64,000 nucleotides of DNA from Lonicera japonica (GCA_021464415.1 CM038471.1:8459386-8523385); one strand, 5' to 3'; shown: positions 12,823 to 24,719, counted from the stretch's first letter. A program made the numbers and translations. Notes: generated by a model not told the origin, from the letters alone.

Positions 12823-12832
12823 TCATAACTAT

Positions 12833-13115
12833 TGTGATAAATTTTAATGCTAGCAAACGCACGAATCAATTTATAATGTAGCGTGTAAGCGAGGTCATTC
12901 CCACAGAGACTAAAACAATATGTTTTATAATTGTCTTGTTAACATTTCACTAAATTCCTAATCTAGCTAAGAAAATTTATGATGATCAAATAAATAAAAT
13001 AAAACAAATTAAATAAAACAAAGTAAAGGGAGTAAACTAAAGTAAAATTTAGGAAATTATCACCATACTTAGCAAATTTAGGAAATTATCACGTAAAGTA
13101 AAGCAAACTAAACTA
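12833..13115 (-). mobile_element. Truncated 3' LTR of Athila-like copy C
   Basis: Matches the beginning of the LTR at 16747: GTGATAAATTTTAATGCTAGCAAACGCACGAATCA, then CCCACAGAGACT and TTTTATAATTGTCTTGTTAAC. Only about 280 bp remain. It is joined directly to the protease region of copy C near 13115, with the 3' spacer of the element lost. A 19-base phrase AAATTTAGGAAATTATCAC occurs twice near the junction (about 13045 and 13075). Confidence 0.65.
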
Positions 13116-13783
13116 AAGCTTGCTCAATAAAATTGTCACCTATCTTGCAGGAAATTGTAAGACAACCTAGGTTTTTAAATTTGATAAGGAGTTTACATTG
13201 CAAAATGGAGCTAACTTGCTCAGCTAATAATGCTTTATTTGGAGTTATGGTTTTTCTCTTCACCGTCACAAGGTCTTTAAAAAATTTAGCTCACGAAGGC
13301 ACTTGCTTAAGTGCATTAAGAAAATGAATATTCTCTTTCACTTGCTTAAACACTTCTAAGATATCACCATTTGGGTCTACTTTCTTGGGACTTTTTAACC
13401 TGTGTGGAAATGGTGCTCTAGATATAAAACTCTTAGGAGATGGATCGCCAGCAATAGGATGGGTCTCCCTAGGGTCACTCTTAATTTCAGTATTTTCCAC
13501 ACTTTTGGTGGGCATTTCTTCTTCAATATGAGGCATTTGAACTTTGTTATAAACCTGTTTTCCTGACCGAAGGGTCGTAATCACATGAACTAGAGTCAAT
13601 AATGACAATATCTCTCCCTTTTGCATTCTGTTCAGGTTGTTTTGGAAGCTTGTCTTTAATCTCTCCTAGTTGGCTAGCTAATTGGCCCATTTGACTCTTT
13701 AACTCCGCAATGGATTCGGTGTTAGACCTAGTTGCTTCTTACACTGCTTGATTAATACCTTGAATGCTTTGACATGTCAATTT
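13116..13783 (-). pseudogene. Gag C-terminus and start of protease, copy C
   Basis: The minus-strand frame at 13291-13626 contains the gag-protease linker with PFPHRLKSPKKVDPNGDI and a VFKQVKENI block, followed across a break by the cysteine- and Ser-rich region leading into the protease. It parallels 20853-21310 of copy D nearly residue for residue. Premature stops are present and the protease core itself is lost at the junction with the LTR fragment near 13115. The right edge is interrupted by the solo LTR at 13784. Confidence 0.7.
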
Positions 13784-15229
13784 TGTAGGTTAGAAAATAC
13801 CCTAGAGGGGGGTGAATAGAGTTTTTGAAACTTAATTCGATTTTAAAAATAGTTTCAAATAATGTTTAAATAACAAAACTTTAATATAATGTATATTAAG
13901 GAAATAAGTATATTAATCAATCTCAAGATCATGCAATAAATATAAATACAAGTAAATAGAGAGCTTGAGTTTAGAGAGATTGAACCAAATGAGCCAATGA
14001 TGTTTTGTTTATGCAGTTCGGTTGTTTAGATCATACGTCCGCGCCCGAGTAGTGCCCTCGAGAAATTCCACTAAAACTGATTTTCTTCCGGGTGAAAATC
14101 AAATATTTACAAGTGTAATTTTTCTCACTACACTTTACAAGTGTTATTCTCCTCACAACACTCTACAAGTGTTATTCTTCTGACCACACTCAACATAAGA
14201 AACACTCTTATTATACTATGAGAAAAACCTCTCACAATTTTGAATAAAGGATTGAATGGTGATACACACCAATGATGTTTGCTAACTCTATCAAAGTATT
14301 TTGTAAAAATACAATGATGAAGCTCACTTCTAGAGTTAGAAAGATTTGATCAAAGGATAGATAAATAGATTGCTTAAAGCAAATAGACAAATTTTGCTAT
14401 TAGAAATCAATGAAAATAATGTTTAGAATGAAGATGAAGTTCAAGATTGATTTCTAGATGAATGATGTAGTTTGAAGGTGTTTTTCAAGTGTATATATAT
14501 ATATATCCCAAAGACATATTATAGTCGTTTTAAAGAAAATATGACCGTTAGATGCAATTATGAGATGAAAAATTCTTTCATTCAAATTGTCAAGGAAGAA
14601 CTTCATGTTGTTTTTAAGAACAACAAGCTATTTGGTACTCAACAGCATGTTGTTTTTCGATAACAACCTGTTGTTGTGCCTGGATTGACAGCACATTAAA
14701 GCCTTTTGAGCCTATGGCACTCTATACACTCAAATCACATTAAAGGCTTGCACCAACCCACATTAAATTGCTTGTAAGACTATATTTAAGAGATGTAGGA
14801 AGTATAATGGATATATAGATGATTTCTTAGATTTAAAAATGATATGATAAATGTATTTAAATGAAAGATCCAATTTTTCAAATAATGAGATGAAATTTTT
14901 CAAAGTGAATTTAAAACTGATTTGAGCAATAATCCAAATGATCAAATATCTAAAACTTTAACAATTAAAGTCCTAATCACTCACAAACAAATAATTCTCT
15001 TGAAATCACAACGCTTTTCCATCTTGATATATGATAGCTTTAGTTCATGTGAGGATGGAGAGAATCTCATGGAGTGGTAATACACTTGATAAGGTTTTGG
15101 TTTTAGTTCTCGGGATACTTCTAGAAAACAATGGAGCTTGTTAAATTGGCTTAAGCCAAATACATGTAAAATACACATGATTAACTTTTTGTCATTATCA
15201 AAATAAGATTAAGACCTTCTAAGTCAACA
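13784..15229 (-). mobile_element. Solo LTR, Sirevirus-like Copia, inside copy C
   Basis: A 1,446-bp LTR homologous to 2674-4213, in the same orientation, with no internal region. It starts TGTAGGTTAGAAAATACCC at 13784 and ends AAGTCAACA at 15229. The flanks are AATTT (13779-13783) and AATAT (15230-15234), a 5-bp target duplication with one change. The paralogous copy D has the uninterrupted site CAATTTCATAAAGG at 21527-21540, so both borders are confirmed by an empty site. Solo LTRs arise by recombination between the two LTRs of a full element. Confidence 0.9.
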
Positions 15230-15234
15230 AATAT

Positions 15235-16376
15235 CATAAAGGATTGCAAAGTGTCTTCCAAAGATGAGAATTGTTATTGGGACATAATTGACGGTGGACA
15301 CGGTTGTTGGGGAAGGAATGTTTGCATATGGGTCTGATAGCTAGGCGAGTTTTAACGCAATGTGCTCATTATTTGACCTCCTATATTATTCATGGATTGG
15401 TTTAGTTGACAAGGAGAATTTGAATGATTATTACAACCTTGATTATATCTCTATCCAGATGGGTTATTCATTGGCTGCCTAAAGTCATCAACTAAATTCA
15501 CTTACTCAGGGATGCCGTTCGAATACCCTATAGAAGATAGACACATATTTTTCATATACATTAGCATTGGGCTCGACATGTTATTTGACAATTCCAATGT
15601 CAAAGTCTCAACCTTTTTAATGAGATTATCTACTTGCTTTCGAATCTCATCATTCTCCTTAGCGTCATATATGCTACCCCTTGAATTTTGACAAATTTGC
15701 TCTCTTTGGGAAGAAAAATCCCATTGTTGAGAATTCTCAAACAAACGCTCAAGGAAATTGTATGCTTGATCTTCCCTAAGGCTTAAGAAACTACCATTAT
15801 TCATTGACTAGATCATACAACTAGTATTTTGAGTTAAACCATTGTAAAAATATTGTACAAGTCTCCAAACCTCAAATCCATGGTGGGGGCTTTTAATTAG
15901 TAAGTCCTTGAATCTTTCCCAACTCTCATAGAATTTTTCATTTGGTTCTTGGGTAAAATCTGAAATCTGCCTCCTAAGTTCATTGGTTTTTGCCATGGGA
16001 AAGAACTTAGTTAAGAATTTTGAAACCAAAGTTTCTCAATTTGTAACTGGCTCTGGAATTAAAGAGTTAAGCCAAGCTTTTGCTTTTCCCTTTAAGGAGA
16101 AAGTAAGTAAGAGCAGATGGATTGACTCATTGTTGAAATTTTAAAATCTAAAAGTTGCACAAATTTCTAAAAAATCCTTTAAATGAAGGTGAGGATCCTC
16201 TTGGTCAAGTCCTAAAAAGGTAGGCAAAAGTTGAATAAGTTGCGGACTAAGCTCAAAATTTACCGCAGTGGTGGTAGGCAATACGATACATGAAGGCGGA
16301 TTAATAGTAACCGGAGTAAACAACTCCCTAAGAGACTTTGCCTCTACTACATCCTCAATCATGGATTTTTTTTAAT
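15235..16376 (-). pseudogene. Gag remnant, copy C
   Basis: Decayed gag on the minus strand. From its ATG at about 16362 it reads CIVLPTTTAVNFELSPQLIQ and DPHLHLKDFLEICATF, then breaks. It continues in other frames with FFPMAKTNELRRQISDFTQE, SWERFKDLLIKSPHHGFE (15808-16029) and then a SFLSLREDQAYNFLERL block (15502-15804). These are the standard Athila-type gag blocks. At least three breaks are visible. The 3' part of gag resumes on the far side of the solo LTR. Confidence 0.8.
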
Positions 16377-16723
16377 AATAATAATAATAATAACAACAAC
16401 AAAAGTCCTACTTGGGGTAAAAATAATTTTTAGGATCTAACTCACTTTATAATCTTGGATAAAAGTTAAAAGAGTAAGAACATTAGAGGCTTGAATCAAA
16501 AAGTTGGTACTGCTAATTGTTGGACCTAGGAGCTCTTGTAAGCAAAACTCAACTTTTACCAACTAGGACGGAATGCCTCAAATGAAATAATATGCTTCAC
16601 AATTTATCTATTATTTCGTCCAGATGCACTAATTACCCCAAAAATAAATAAATTAACTTTTTTTTAAGAAGAAAACTAGTAGAAGGAAATTTAATTACTA
16701 AATTAACAAGATTAAATTAGAGT
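16377..16723 (-). other. 5' leader of copy C
   Basis: Non-coding leader between the primer site and gag. It starts next to gag with a run of ATT/GTT triplets (about 16373-16402) and contains the phrases shared with copies B and D. Confidence 0.6.
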
Positions 16724-16740
16724 CCCCAGCAACGGTGCCA
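16724..16740 (-). other. Primer binding site (Asp tRNA type) of copy C
   Basis: The minus strand reads TGGCACCGTTGCTGGGG, two bases different from the Asp-tRNA site TGGCGCCGTTGCCGGGG found in the intact Athila element at 57141-57157. It is separated by six bases from the LTR starting at 16747. Confidence 0.8.
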
Positions 16741-16746
16741 AAAACT

Positions 16747-18150
16747 TGTTATGATAAATTTTAGTACTCGCAAGCGCACAAATCAGTTTATAGTGTAATG
16801 TGTAAGCGAGGTCGGTCCCACAGAGACTTAAACAGTATGTTTTATAATTGTCTTGTTAACTTTTCACTAAATTCCTAATTTAGCTAAGAAATTTATGATG
16901 ATCAAATAAATAAAATAAAGTAAAGCGAGTAAACTAAAGTAATTGAATTAAATTAAATAATATTAAGCAAGATAACAAAATTAATGAATTAATTGACTAG
17001 GGTTTCAAAATCATATATTTAATATCATCTTCCTCAGTATTCATGCGCATAAACTCTACTTTTATCTCGCAATAATCTAGTCTCTTGACTATATTATTTG
17101 CTGAAAATAAAATCAATAAAGTCTAATTAATTAATAAAATTCAATTGTAATTCTTCCACAACCAAACTTATGTATAAAATCAAAACACTCATTATATCCG
17201 TCAAAACACACCATATATCCGTTCTCAACAAATCATAAGATGAATCCAACAAAAAATAATAAGAATCCAACTTTATTTTCATCAATTAAAATAGGCATCC
17301 AATAGGAAGAATTCTATTTAACATTAAAGCAATAAATTGGTAGTCAATTGGTATAAACACGTGCAAGGGAATCAATTAAATATACTCATCCTAACCCTAG
17401 CACAAATTTACGCTAGCATGGAATAAATTAAATAAACAGAAAAAAATAAAGAAATATTAAACTTACTTGGCATTAAATTAATTGAATAATAAAAATAAAC
17501 CTTCAATCTTCAAGTCTTCAATTTAATCCAACAAAGCAAAAGAAAAAAAAATTAAATTAAGAGAAGAGATAGTGCTCGGCACTGTGCTGCCTAATTGCTG
17601 CCTGCAATTGTGTACAGCTTGGTATTCTTATACTTACTAGGTCTCCATAATTCTAATGGGCTTGGTTTGATTTAATGTGCTTTAGTTGATGAGCCATTGG
17701 AGATTAATTTAGGTAGCTAGATTGCTTGGGCTTTGTTGAAACTTTTCTTTAATGGGCAATTGACTTGGCCCATTTTGTTGGAATTGACATCTTGTGGGCT
17801 TGGGCCTATTTACTTGAGTTTACTTTGTTGATTTTTCGCCATTAGAAGTCACTGAATTGTGTGTCGCAATTTTGGATCCCGAGACCATTAAATTTGAAAA
17901 AAATGCTGAACTACAAAGTTGTAAATTTTGAAATTCTCTTCAAATTAGGCTCAAGAATTGCATTATTTGGAGTTTTGAGTAAAAAGTTATGCATTCGGAA
18001 GTATTGACCAACTTTTAGGTGTCTTCACAATCTTTAATTTCTCTATTTTTCTCAATCTTCTCCAATTCTTTTTTTAACACCTGAAATACATTAAAAATAT
18101 AAGAATTAGTGATAATATATATCATTTAATGTCTAAATTAACATGATAAA
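16747..18150 (-). mobile_element. LTR shared by tandem copies C and D
   Basis: Begins TGTTATGATAAATTTTAGTACTCGCAAGCGCAC at 16747, six bases from the copy C primer site, so it is the 5' LTR of copy C. On its other side the 3' spacer and gag-protease of copy D follow in the same orientation, so it also sits where the 3' LTR of D should be. The start matches the LTR fragment at 12833 and the mirror of 10640-11663. The right border is not clear; it lies somewhere between about 18050 and 18310. No coding sequence. Confidence 0.65.
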
Positions 18151-20329
18151 TCATACCAATTTCTTGGTACATCAAATTATCCCAACTTCGACTTTTCTAG
18201 TTCTCGAGTAAAGCAAAGATTTAAAATTAAATTATTTTCTGAAGTCCAAGATTTTCAACAAAATCTGAATGAAATGGTTCTTTTTAAAATTTAATTCCCC
18301 TTTTTTCCACCATTGTGAATAACTCAACAAAGACATCCAAATATCCACATGCTAGAACAATGTCACACATATGCAATATCAAAATTCTCAAACTAGTAAG
18401 ATTAATAAAACATTTCATTCTCACCAATCCCTATCGTACGTGTGTGAATTGACAAAAACATAACATTATTGATATCAAAGTAAGTAAACTTTCAAATCCC
18501 ATCCAAACTATGTTTTGACTCAATTCCTCACATGGCATTCACTCAACAAATGAAACACTCGAGAATAAGGTGTAAATGTTCTCATTATATGCGGGCAATA
18601 AAGAGTAGATGTATGCAAATTCAAAAGCCTCTCACATGTATATATGAAAATATGCTATAAATGAAAGAACATGAGTCTCACGAATGGATATATTCCACTA
18701 GAAAAGCGAAATGCATAAATGGATTCCTTACGCCACTCTCACCTCAAAACCATAATTCAAAGAATCGTTAGGACTTTTTCGTGTTGTAACGTAAGGCTTA
18801 GGTAAGGGTTATCAAATGAAAGGTAAATAAGAGTTCAAAGATCTAAGAAACACCTTGAAATATAAAATTGACATTTTGGACTTAACTTTGACTTCACTTG
18901 AGCTTTTTCTTTCTTGTTCTTTTTCTTTTTTTTTTTCACAATTTTTCTATTTTTTTTTCTTTTACATCTCTATTTCTTTTTCTATTTTTTTTTCACATCT
19001 CTTTTTTTTCACACATTTATTTTTCTTTTGTATTTGGAGGAGTTTTCATAACTTTTTTTTCCTCATATTTTTTTCCTTTTTCACTTTCTTCTTTCATATT
19101 TTTTTTCAAGCTAACTTTTCACTATTACCCATACATAAAATGAATAAACTCAACATATTCTTAGATAAAGGGTAGGCCATAAATATGGTTTGAACTCCTA
19201 ATTGGAGTAGGTAAGGATATCGGGCTAATAAAAAAGGCTATATATATGAAAGGCTTATAGGGGTGACTAGCGATATAACTGTGAAGGCAGGATAAGGCTA
19301 ATATATATGTTACCAAAGATGGCCTAAGTCACTTCCTATGGTCTATAGTTCTTCGGTTCAAGCAATGTCAAGAATCCTTAAAAGAAAATTGCATCTCATG
19401 AACATACCTTTCTAGTGTTCAATTAAAACAAAGCGATTTACACTTTTCAAAAATTAAGAGTTGATATAAAACCCTCAAAAAGGAAAATTGGCTCAAATTC
19501 TCACGGGTTATTCAGTCTCCACATTTATGTTCTTCAGGAAATTTTAATTATGCTTACTTATCCATCTAGTAATGTAAATGTTGTCATATGTGCAAAAATA
19601 TAATGAGGATAGAAAATTTCTACTAATAAAGATAGTAGGGGAACTAAGCATGCACATGTAAAGTATCAAGATGAATGCGTCATCATTATCACATTGGCTA
19701 GAAAGAAAATCCTAATTAATATCAAAGAATCATTGCATAAGTTTTCATTGTTCCTTTAAAATAATTCAAAAAAATTAACTCATTTTTCTAACAAAGTGCA
19801 ATAGGTGAAGTGTATGGAATGATAAGGTAACTAGTTCCCATCCCCCAACTTAAATCATGCATTGTCCTCAATGTAATAAGACAAATAAATAAGATAGGAA
19901 GGATAGCACCTGGATATGTTGAAGCTCAATGACGAAGATAAACCTGCACTTTTGTTAGTATGGAACAAAGAAAAGCAGAATATCCATTTAAATTAAAAAA
20001 AATGCAAATGTATCGGGTGGAAGGTCAACATATATAATAATCACAACAAAAACATTCTTATTAAACCAACCACTTACCTTAAAGCTTCGATGACCTAAAT
20101 TAAGCTCTAGATCAGAGGATAAAGAGGATGAATTAACTCAAAAAGCTCAATAAATAAAAACACGAAATCATAGGGCATGTGAGATACCTTTAAAAGTAAC
20201 GATTCAATAAGACGAGACTCAGATATACCAGGATTAAACGGGAAACTCAACCCTAACTTCATATCATCGGAGGATTTATCTTCATCGCTATCAATCTCTA
20301 AAAATAAAAAGATAAAACTTCTACTTCCC
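18151..20329 (-). other. 3' spacer of Athila-like copy D
   Basis: A long non-coding spacer between the protease stop of copy D and the shared LTR. It has a strongly T-rich pyrimidine tract at 18898-19110, whose Phe-rich frames are artefacts, and a conserved motif at 19837-19873 listed separately. I see no env-like frame here; the frame at 20107-20331 has no recognisable domain. Confidence 0.5.
19837..19873 (-). promoter_or_regulatory. Polypurine motif plus CATTGAGGACAATG stem, copy D
   Basis: On the minus strand CATTGAGGACAATG (19860-19873) is followed by TTTAAGTTGGGGGATGGG. The first part can fold as a 5-bp stem with an AGGA loop. The same arrangement occurs in the intact Athila element at 49445-49479. 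A role as internal polypurine tract or RNA signal is an inference. Confidence 0.5.
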
Positions 20330-20369
20330 ACTCTTTCTCTTCCATTCTCAGCATTTTTCTTGCTTATTC

Positions 20370-20850
20370 TTAAAATTTTGGATCATTTATTTCATCTCCT
20401 AACAAAGCTGTAAAATCTTTTTCAAGTTCATCACCACATCCATCAAACACCCAACTACCTATCATGTTCACACCTCTAACTTGCTCTTCCTGGAGGTGCT
20501 TGCTTCTATCAAAGACATTAAGCTCAACTGTGATATTTCCAAAGCTTATTTTCATTAGTCCATTCCTACAGTTGATTAACGCATTAGCTGTAGTGAGGAA
20601 TGGTCGACCAAGAATCACAGGGATTTGCCTTTTTGTGTTTTGAACAGGTTTTGTGTCAAGGACTATAAAGTCCACTGGAAAGTAAAATGTCTCAACCTAT
20701 ATCAAAACATCTTCAATGACACCTCTAGGGAATTTAATAGATCTATCGGCTAAATGGATTGTCATCAGTGTAAACTTCAGCTTTCCCAAATCCAATTACT
20801 TAAAAACTGAATATGGAAATTAGTTCAAGGTTGCCCCTAAATCAAGCAAA
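20370..20850 (-). pseudogene. Protease remnant of copy D, ending in a stop before any RT
   Basis: The minus-strand frame 20370-20675 carries the C-terminal half of the protease: [20 protein letters not shown] and FGNITVELNVFD, followed by an acidic tail that stops at 20370. Upstream (20680-20850) the catalytic region is present but out of frame. The same blocks occur in copy B (6605-7423) and in the intact Athila (about 54750-55110). No reverse transcriptase follows in the next 2 kb, which supports a gag-protease-only family. Confidence 0.75.
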
Positions 20851-20852
20851 GC

Positions 20853-21527
20853 TTGCTTGATAAAATTGTCACCTATCTTGCAGGAAATTGTAGGCAACCT
20901 GGGTCTTTAAATTTGATAGGGAGTTTACATTGCAAAATGGAGCTAACTTGCTCAGGTAATAATGGTTTATTTGGAGTTGTGGTTTTTTTGTTCATCGTCA
21001 CAAGGTCTTTCAAAAATTTAGCATACGAAGGCACTTGCTTAATTGCATCAAGAAAAGCAATATTCACTTTCACTTGCTTAAACACTCCTAAGATATCACC
21101 ATTTGGGTCTACTTTCTTGGGACTTTTTAACTTGTGTGGAAATGGTTCTCTAGGTATAAAACTCTTAGGAGGTGGATCGCCAGCAACATGATGGGTCTCC
21201 CTAGGGTCACTCTCAATTTCAGGATTTTCCACACTCTTGGTGGGAATTTCTTCTTCAACATTAAGCATTTGAACATTGTTATCAACCTGTTTTCTTGACT
21301 GAAGGATCATAATTGAACTTGCTCTTGAGATGATGAATTAGAGCCAATAATGACAATATCTATCCCTTTTGCGTTCTGTTCAGGTTGTTTTGGAAATTTG
21401 TCTTTAATCTCTCATATTTGGCTAGCTAATTGGCGCATTTGACTCTTTAACTTCGTATTGGATTCGGTGTTAAACCTAGTTGCTTCTTGCACTACTGGAT
21501 TAGTAGCTTGAATGCTTTTGATAAGTC
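20853..21527 (-). pseudogene. Gag C-terminus to protease linker, copy D
   Basis: The frame at 20873-21310 (145 codons) has [36 protein letters not shown] and LLPEQVSSILQCKLPIKFKD, the conserved block just before the protease in Athila-type gag-pol. Copy C has the same block with more damage. The stretch 21528-21540 is the unoccupied counterpart of the solo-LTR insertion site in copy C. Confidence 0.75.
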
Positions 21528-21540
21528 AATTTCATAAAGG

Positions 21541-22678
21541 ATTGCAAAGTGTCTTCCAAAGCTGAGAATTGTTGTTGGGACATAGCTGATAGTTGTCACG
21601 GTTATTGGGGAAGGAATGTTTGCATAGGGGTCTAATAGCTAGGCGAGTTTTAATGCGACATGCTCATTATTTGACCTCCTATATTGTTCATGGATTGGTT
21701 TAGTTGATAAGAAGAATTTGAATGATTATCACAACCTTGATTGTATCTCTGTCCAAATGGGCTACTCATTGGTTGCCTAAATTCATCAACTAAATTCACT
21801 TGCTCAGGGATGCCATCCGAATACCCTATAAAAGATGGAAACGTATTTTTCATATACATTTGCATTGGGCTCGACGTGTTATTTGACAATTGCAATGTCA
21901 AAGTCTCAACCTTTTTCATGAGATTATCTACTTGCTTTCAAATCTCATTATTCTCCTTAACGTCAAATATGCTAGCCCTTGAATTTTGACAAATTTTCTC
22001 TCTTCAGGAAGAAAAATCCCATTGTTGAGAATTCTTAGACAAACTTTCAAGGAAATTGTACGCTTGATCTTCCCTAAGGCTTAAGAAATTACCATTGTTC
22101 ATTAACTCGATCATACCTCTAGTATTTTGAGTTAAACTGTTGTAAAAATATTACACAATTCTACAAACCTCAAATCCATGGTGAGGGGCTTTTAATTAGT
22201 AAGTCCTTGAATCTTTCCCAACTCTCATAGAATTTTTCATTTGGTTCTTGGGTAAAATCTGAAGTTTGCCTTTTAAGTTCATTGGTTTTTGCCATGGGAA
22301 AGAACTTAGTTAAGAATTTTGAAACCAAAGTTTCCCAATTTATGACTGACTGTGGAGTTTAAGAGTTAAGCCAAACTTTAGCTCTTACTTTTAATGAGAA
22401 AGTAAATAAGTGCAGACGGACTGACTCATCGTTGAAATTTTGAAATCTAAAAGTTGCACAAATTTCTAAAAATTCCTTTAAATGAAGGTAAGGATCCTTT
22501 AGGTCAAGTCCTAAAGGTAGGCAAAAGTTGAATAAGTTGCGGACTAAATTCAAAATTTACCACAATGGTGGTAGGCAATACGATGTATGAAGGCGGATTA
22601 ATAATAACCGGAGTAAACAACTCCCTAAGTGACTTTGCCTCTACTACACCCTCAACCATGGATTTTTATAATAATAAG

Positions 22679-22690
<12 letters not shown>
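21541..22690 (-). pseudogene. Gag remnant, copy D
   Basis: Same gag as in copy C. It includes LDLKDPYLHLKEFLEICATF (about 22480), the RRQISDFTQ- and SWERFKDLL-type blocks around 22180-22290 in broken frames, and the linker at 21650-21919 with an Asn/Gln-rich end. The N-terminal part of gag near 22560-22660 is broken by stops. Not functional. Confidence 0.75.
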
Positions 22691-22716
<26 letters not shown>

Positions 22717-22717
22717 A
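22679..22717. repeat. (CAA)n microsatellite
   Basis: About 13 CAA triplets at the start of copy D gag. Copy C has a shorter, mixed ATA/CAA tract at the same place (16376-16401), so this tract has expanded since the copies separated. Confidence 0.9.
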
Positions 22718-22997
22718 AGTCCTACTTGGGGTAAAAATAATTTTTAGGATCTAATCTCACTTTATAATCTTGGATAAAAGTTAGACTAAAGTAAGAACAC
22801 TTGAGGCTTGAATAAAAAAGTTGGTAGTGTTAAGTATTGAACCTAGGAGCTCTTGTGAGCAATACTCAACTTTTCACCAATTAGGACAAAATGACTCAAT
22901 TGAAATATTTTTCTTCACAATTTATATATTATTTCATCTAGATCCTCTAATTACCCCAAAAATCAATGAATTAACATTTTTTAAAAAAAAGAAAACT
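22718..22997 (-). other. 5' leader of copy D, truncated
   Basis: Matches the leader of copy C up to GAAAACTAGTA near 22992 and then switches to the Copia-type fragment. Primer site and 5' LTR of copy D are missing. Confidence 0.6.
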
Positions 22998-24489
22998 AGT
23001 AAAAAATTCATATGAAAATTTCAACGCTTCATATATTTTGTTTGCACTTGAGGTACATGGCAGGAATTCTATGATTTCAGAAAAAGACTAATAAAAGAGA
23101 AATTCCTTTTAGTGAAATGAATTCCTTTTGCTTTTGTATTGGATGTGGAGGGATCATTGAGTGTTCGCAATTCTCACATTTACTTTGATAATGCCACTAG
23201 TGGTTAAGATAGAAGAGGGGGAATTGGATTTATGATTGTCATGGAAGAGTTTATAAGGAATTTCTTTATTTTTCAATTCCACAATGAAACTTGCCACATT
23301 GAGTTTCGGTCATTTAACCTCTCATTTATTACAGAGGTTTGCTAAACTTTGGGCTATATGCTTGTTAGTGAGTATAAGCTAGAGAGGGTTTATTTGTACT
23401 GAGACTATGTATGAAACTTTACTCGTGTGAGAGTATTTATGTAATCGTGCTCAATGCCTCAATCATATAAGCCCTACTTGAGTATCATATAACGAGTTAA
23501 TTACTCTTCATCCCCTTAAAATTTACCTCGTGTCTCACTTTGGTACATGATGCATCAATTCACCTACATAAAACTATAAAGTTATAAATAGTTGCAATGT
23601 GGTCCAAAGTGTAGTCCATCAACCAAACCCTTAAAATGAAGGGTTAGCTAGTTTGTTCACCAATGCGGTCCAAAAGTGGGTGTCCATTAACCAAGCCTAC
23701 TACTACCTACCAAAATGAATGTCCTTTAACTAACTATTGGTGACAAGGTCTCGTATTCGACTTGAGTTTATGCTCTAAATGAATTGCCACCCGAAATTGT
23801 TTCCAACTAAGCCTACTCCCATTGAAGCGGATACTGGGCTAGTACCATAACAAAGTGTCCCTGAATTAGGTAACATTGAGATGAGTAGTTGTGGTTAGTG
23901 AAAAATGAAATTCATATTTTGGAGCACCAATATACTTAAAAAAATAAAATTATATAGGATCCACAAGGAATGGAGAAATGAGATATGGGTAAATGTTAAG
24001 AGGAATTAACAAGTAATATAACTCTTATATAGAATTATAGATGATGACATAGCGAGGGGAGTTAACTTCGATTCTTGTATTCTAGTTTCTCTTTGTTTAT
24101 TCTTCCTCACCAGGTTCAACTTGGTATCAGAGCATGTTTAAAAGATTATCACTTTTGTTGGCAATTGATGCATCTTTTCTTCCGTTGTACCACCATAACC
24201 ATCAAATTTTATGGTGGTTCATTTCGTAGTTTAGTGTATACATGCCTTCATCATATGTTCTTATATTCTATTATGTCATTCATTCTAGGAATCCTATAGC
24301 CATCCTCTTTTGTCCATTATAAGTTGATTGTCGTCTATATCCTTTGTTTTACTTACTTTGTCATCTGGTTTGTTAAGAGCTTTTCATCACTCGTTATTAG
24401 TTATTGTTTCATCACTCCTTATTGATGGATGTTTGTCCCGTTGTATGTTCTTTCCTACCTTTTGTCATATGAACCTTAGTGGAGGTGCA
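22998..24489 (+). mobile_element. Copia-type LTR/leader fragment, copy 2
   Basis: Longer relative of 12204-12822. It begins at TTCATATGAAAATTTC and ends near CATATGAACCTTAGTGGAGG (24485). A perfect initiator-Met primer site lies at 24122-24133. The 930 bp before that site (about 23190-24110) are absent from copy 1 and are the likely LTR body: they run without coding sequence into TTCTTCCTCACCAGGTTCAAC. No gag or pol follows. Borders of the LTR itself are unresolved. Confidence 0.55.
24122..24133 (+). other. Primer binding site (initiator Met tRNA), copy 2
   Basis: TGGTATCAGAGC, a perfect match to the usual plant Copia primer site, in plus orientation. Confidence 0.75.
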
Positions 24490-24554
24490 TTTGTTTTTTA
24501 GCAATGGTATAAACCTGTGTTGGTTGGTGTTTACACCTCTTTATGGAACCTTTA

Positions 24555-24719
24555 GGCTGAATTTGACGTGCAGGATAAGAGGGTGGGATAGGATAAGATA
24601 ATCCCATCCTATTTTTAGTGTCCATTAGGATTCTGTATCAGGCGAATTATTTATCCAACTAAAGCTTTTTAATTATATAATTCAATCTAACCCTCTAATC
24701 TGATGCGTCAAACACACTC
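24555..24719. mobile_element. Small inverted-repeat element (PIF/Harbinger-like MITE)
   Basis: A 165-bp unit with imperfect terminal inverted repeats of about 30 bp: GGCTGAATTTGACGTGCAGG on the left, and on the right the reverse complement of GAGTGTGTTTGACGCATCAG. Flanks are TTA on the left and TTG on the right, a near-match to the TTA/TAA target of Harbinger-type MITEs. It has no coding capacity. Confidence 0.5.

Noticed and set aside
18855..19175. Phe/Ser-rich frames resembling membrane proteins
   Set aside because: They come from a T-rich pyrimidine tract in the 3' spacer of copy D.
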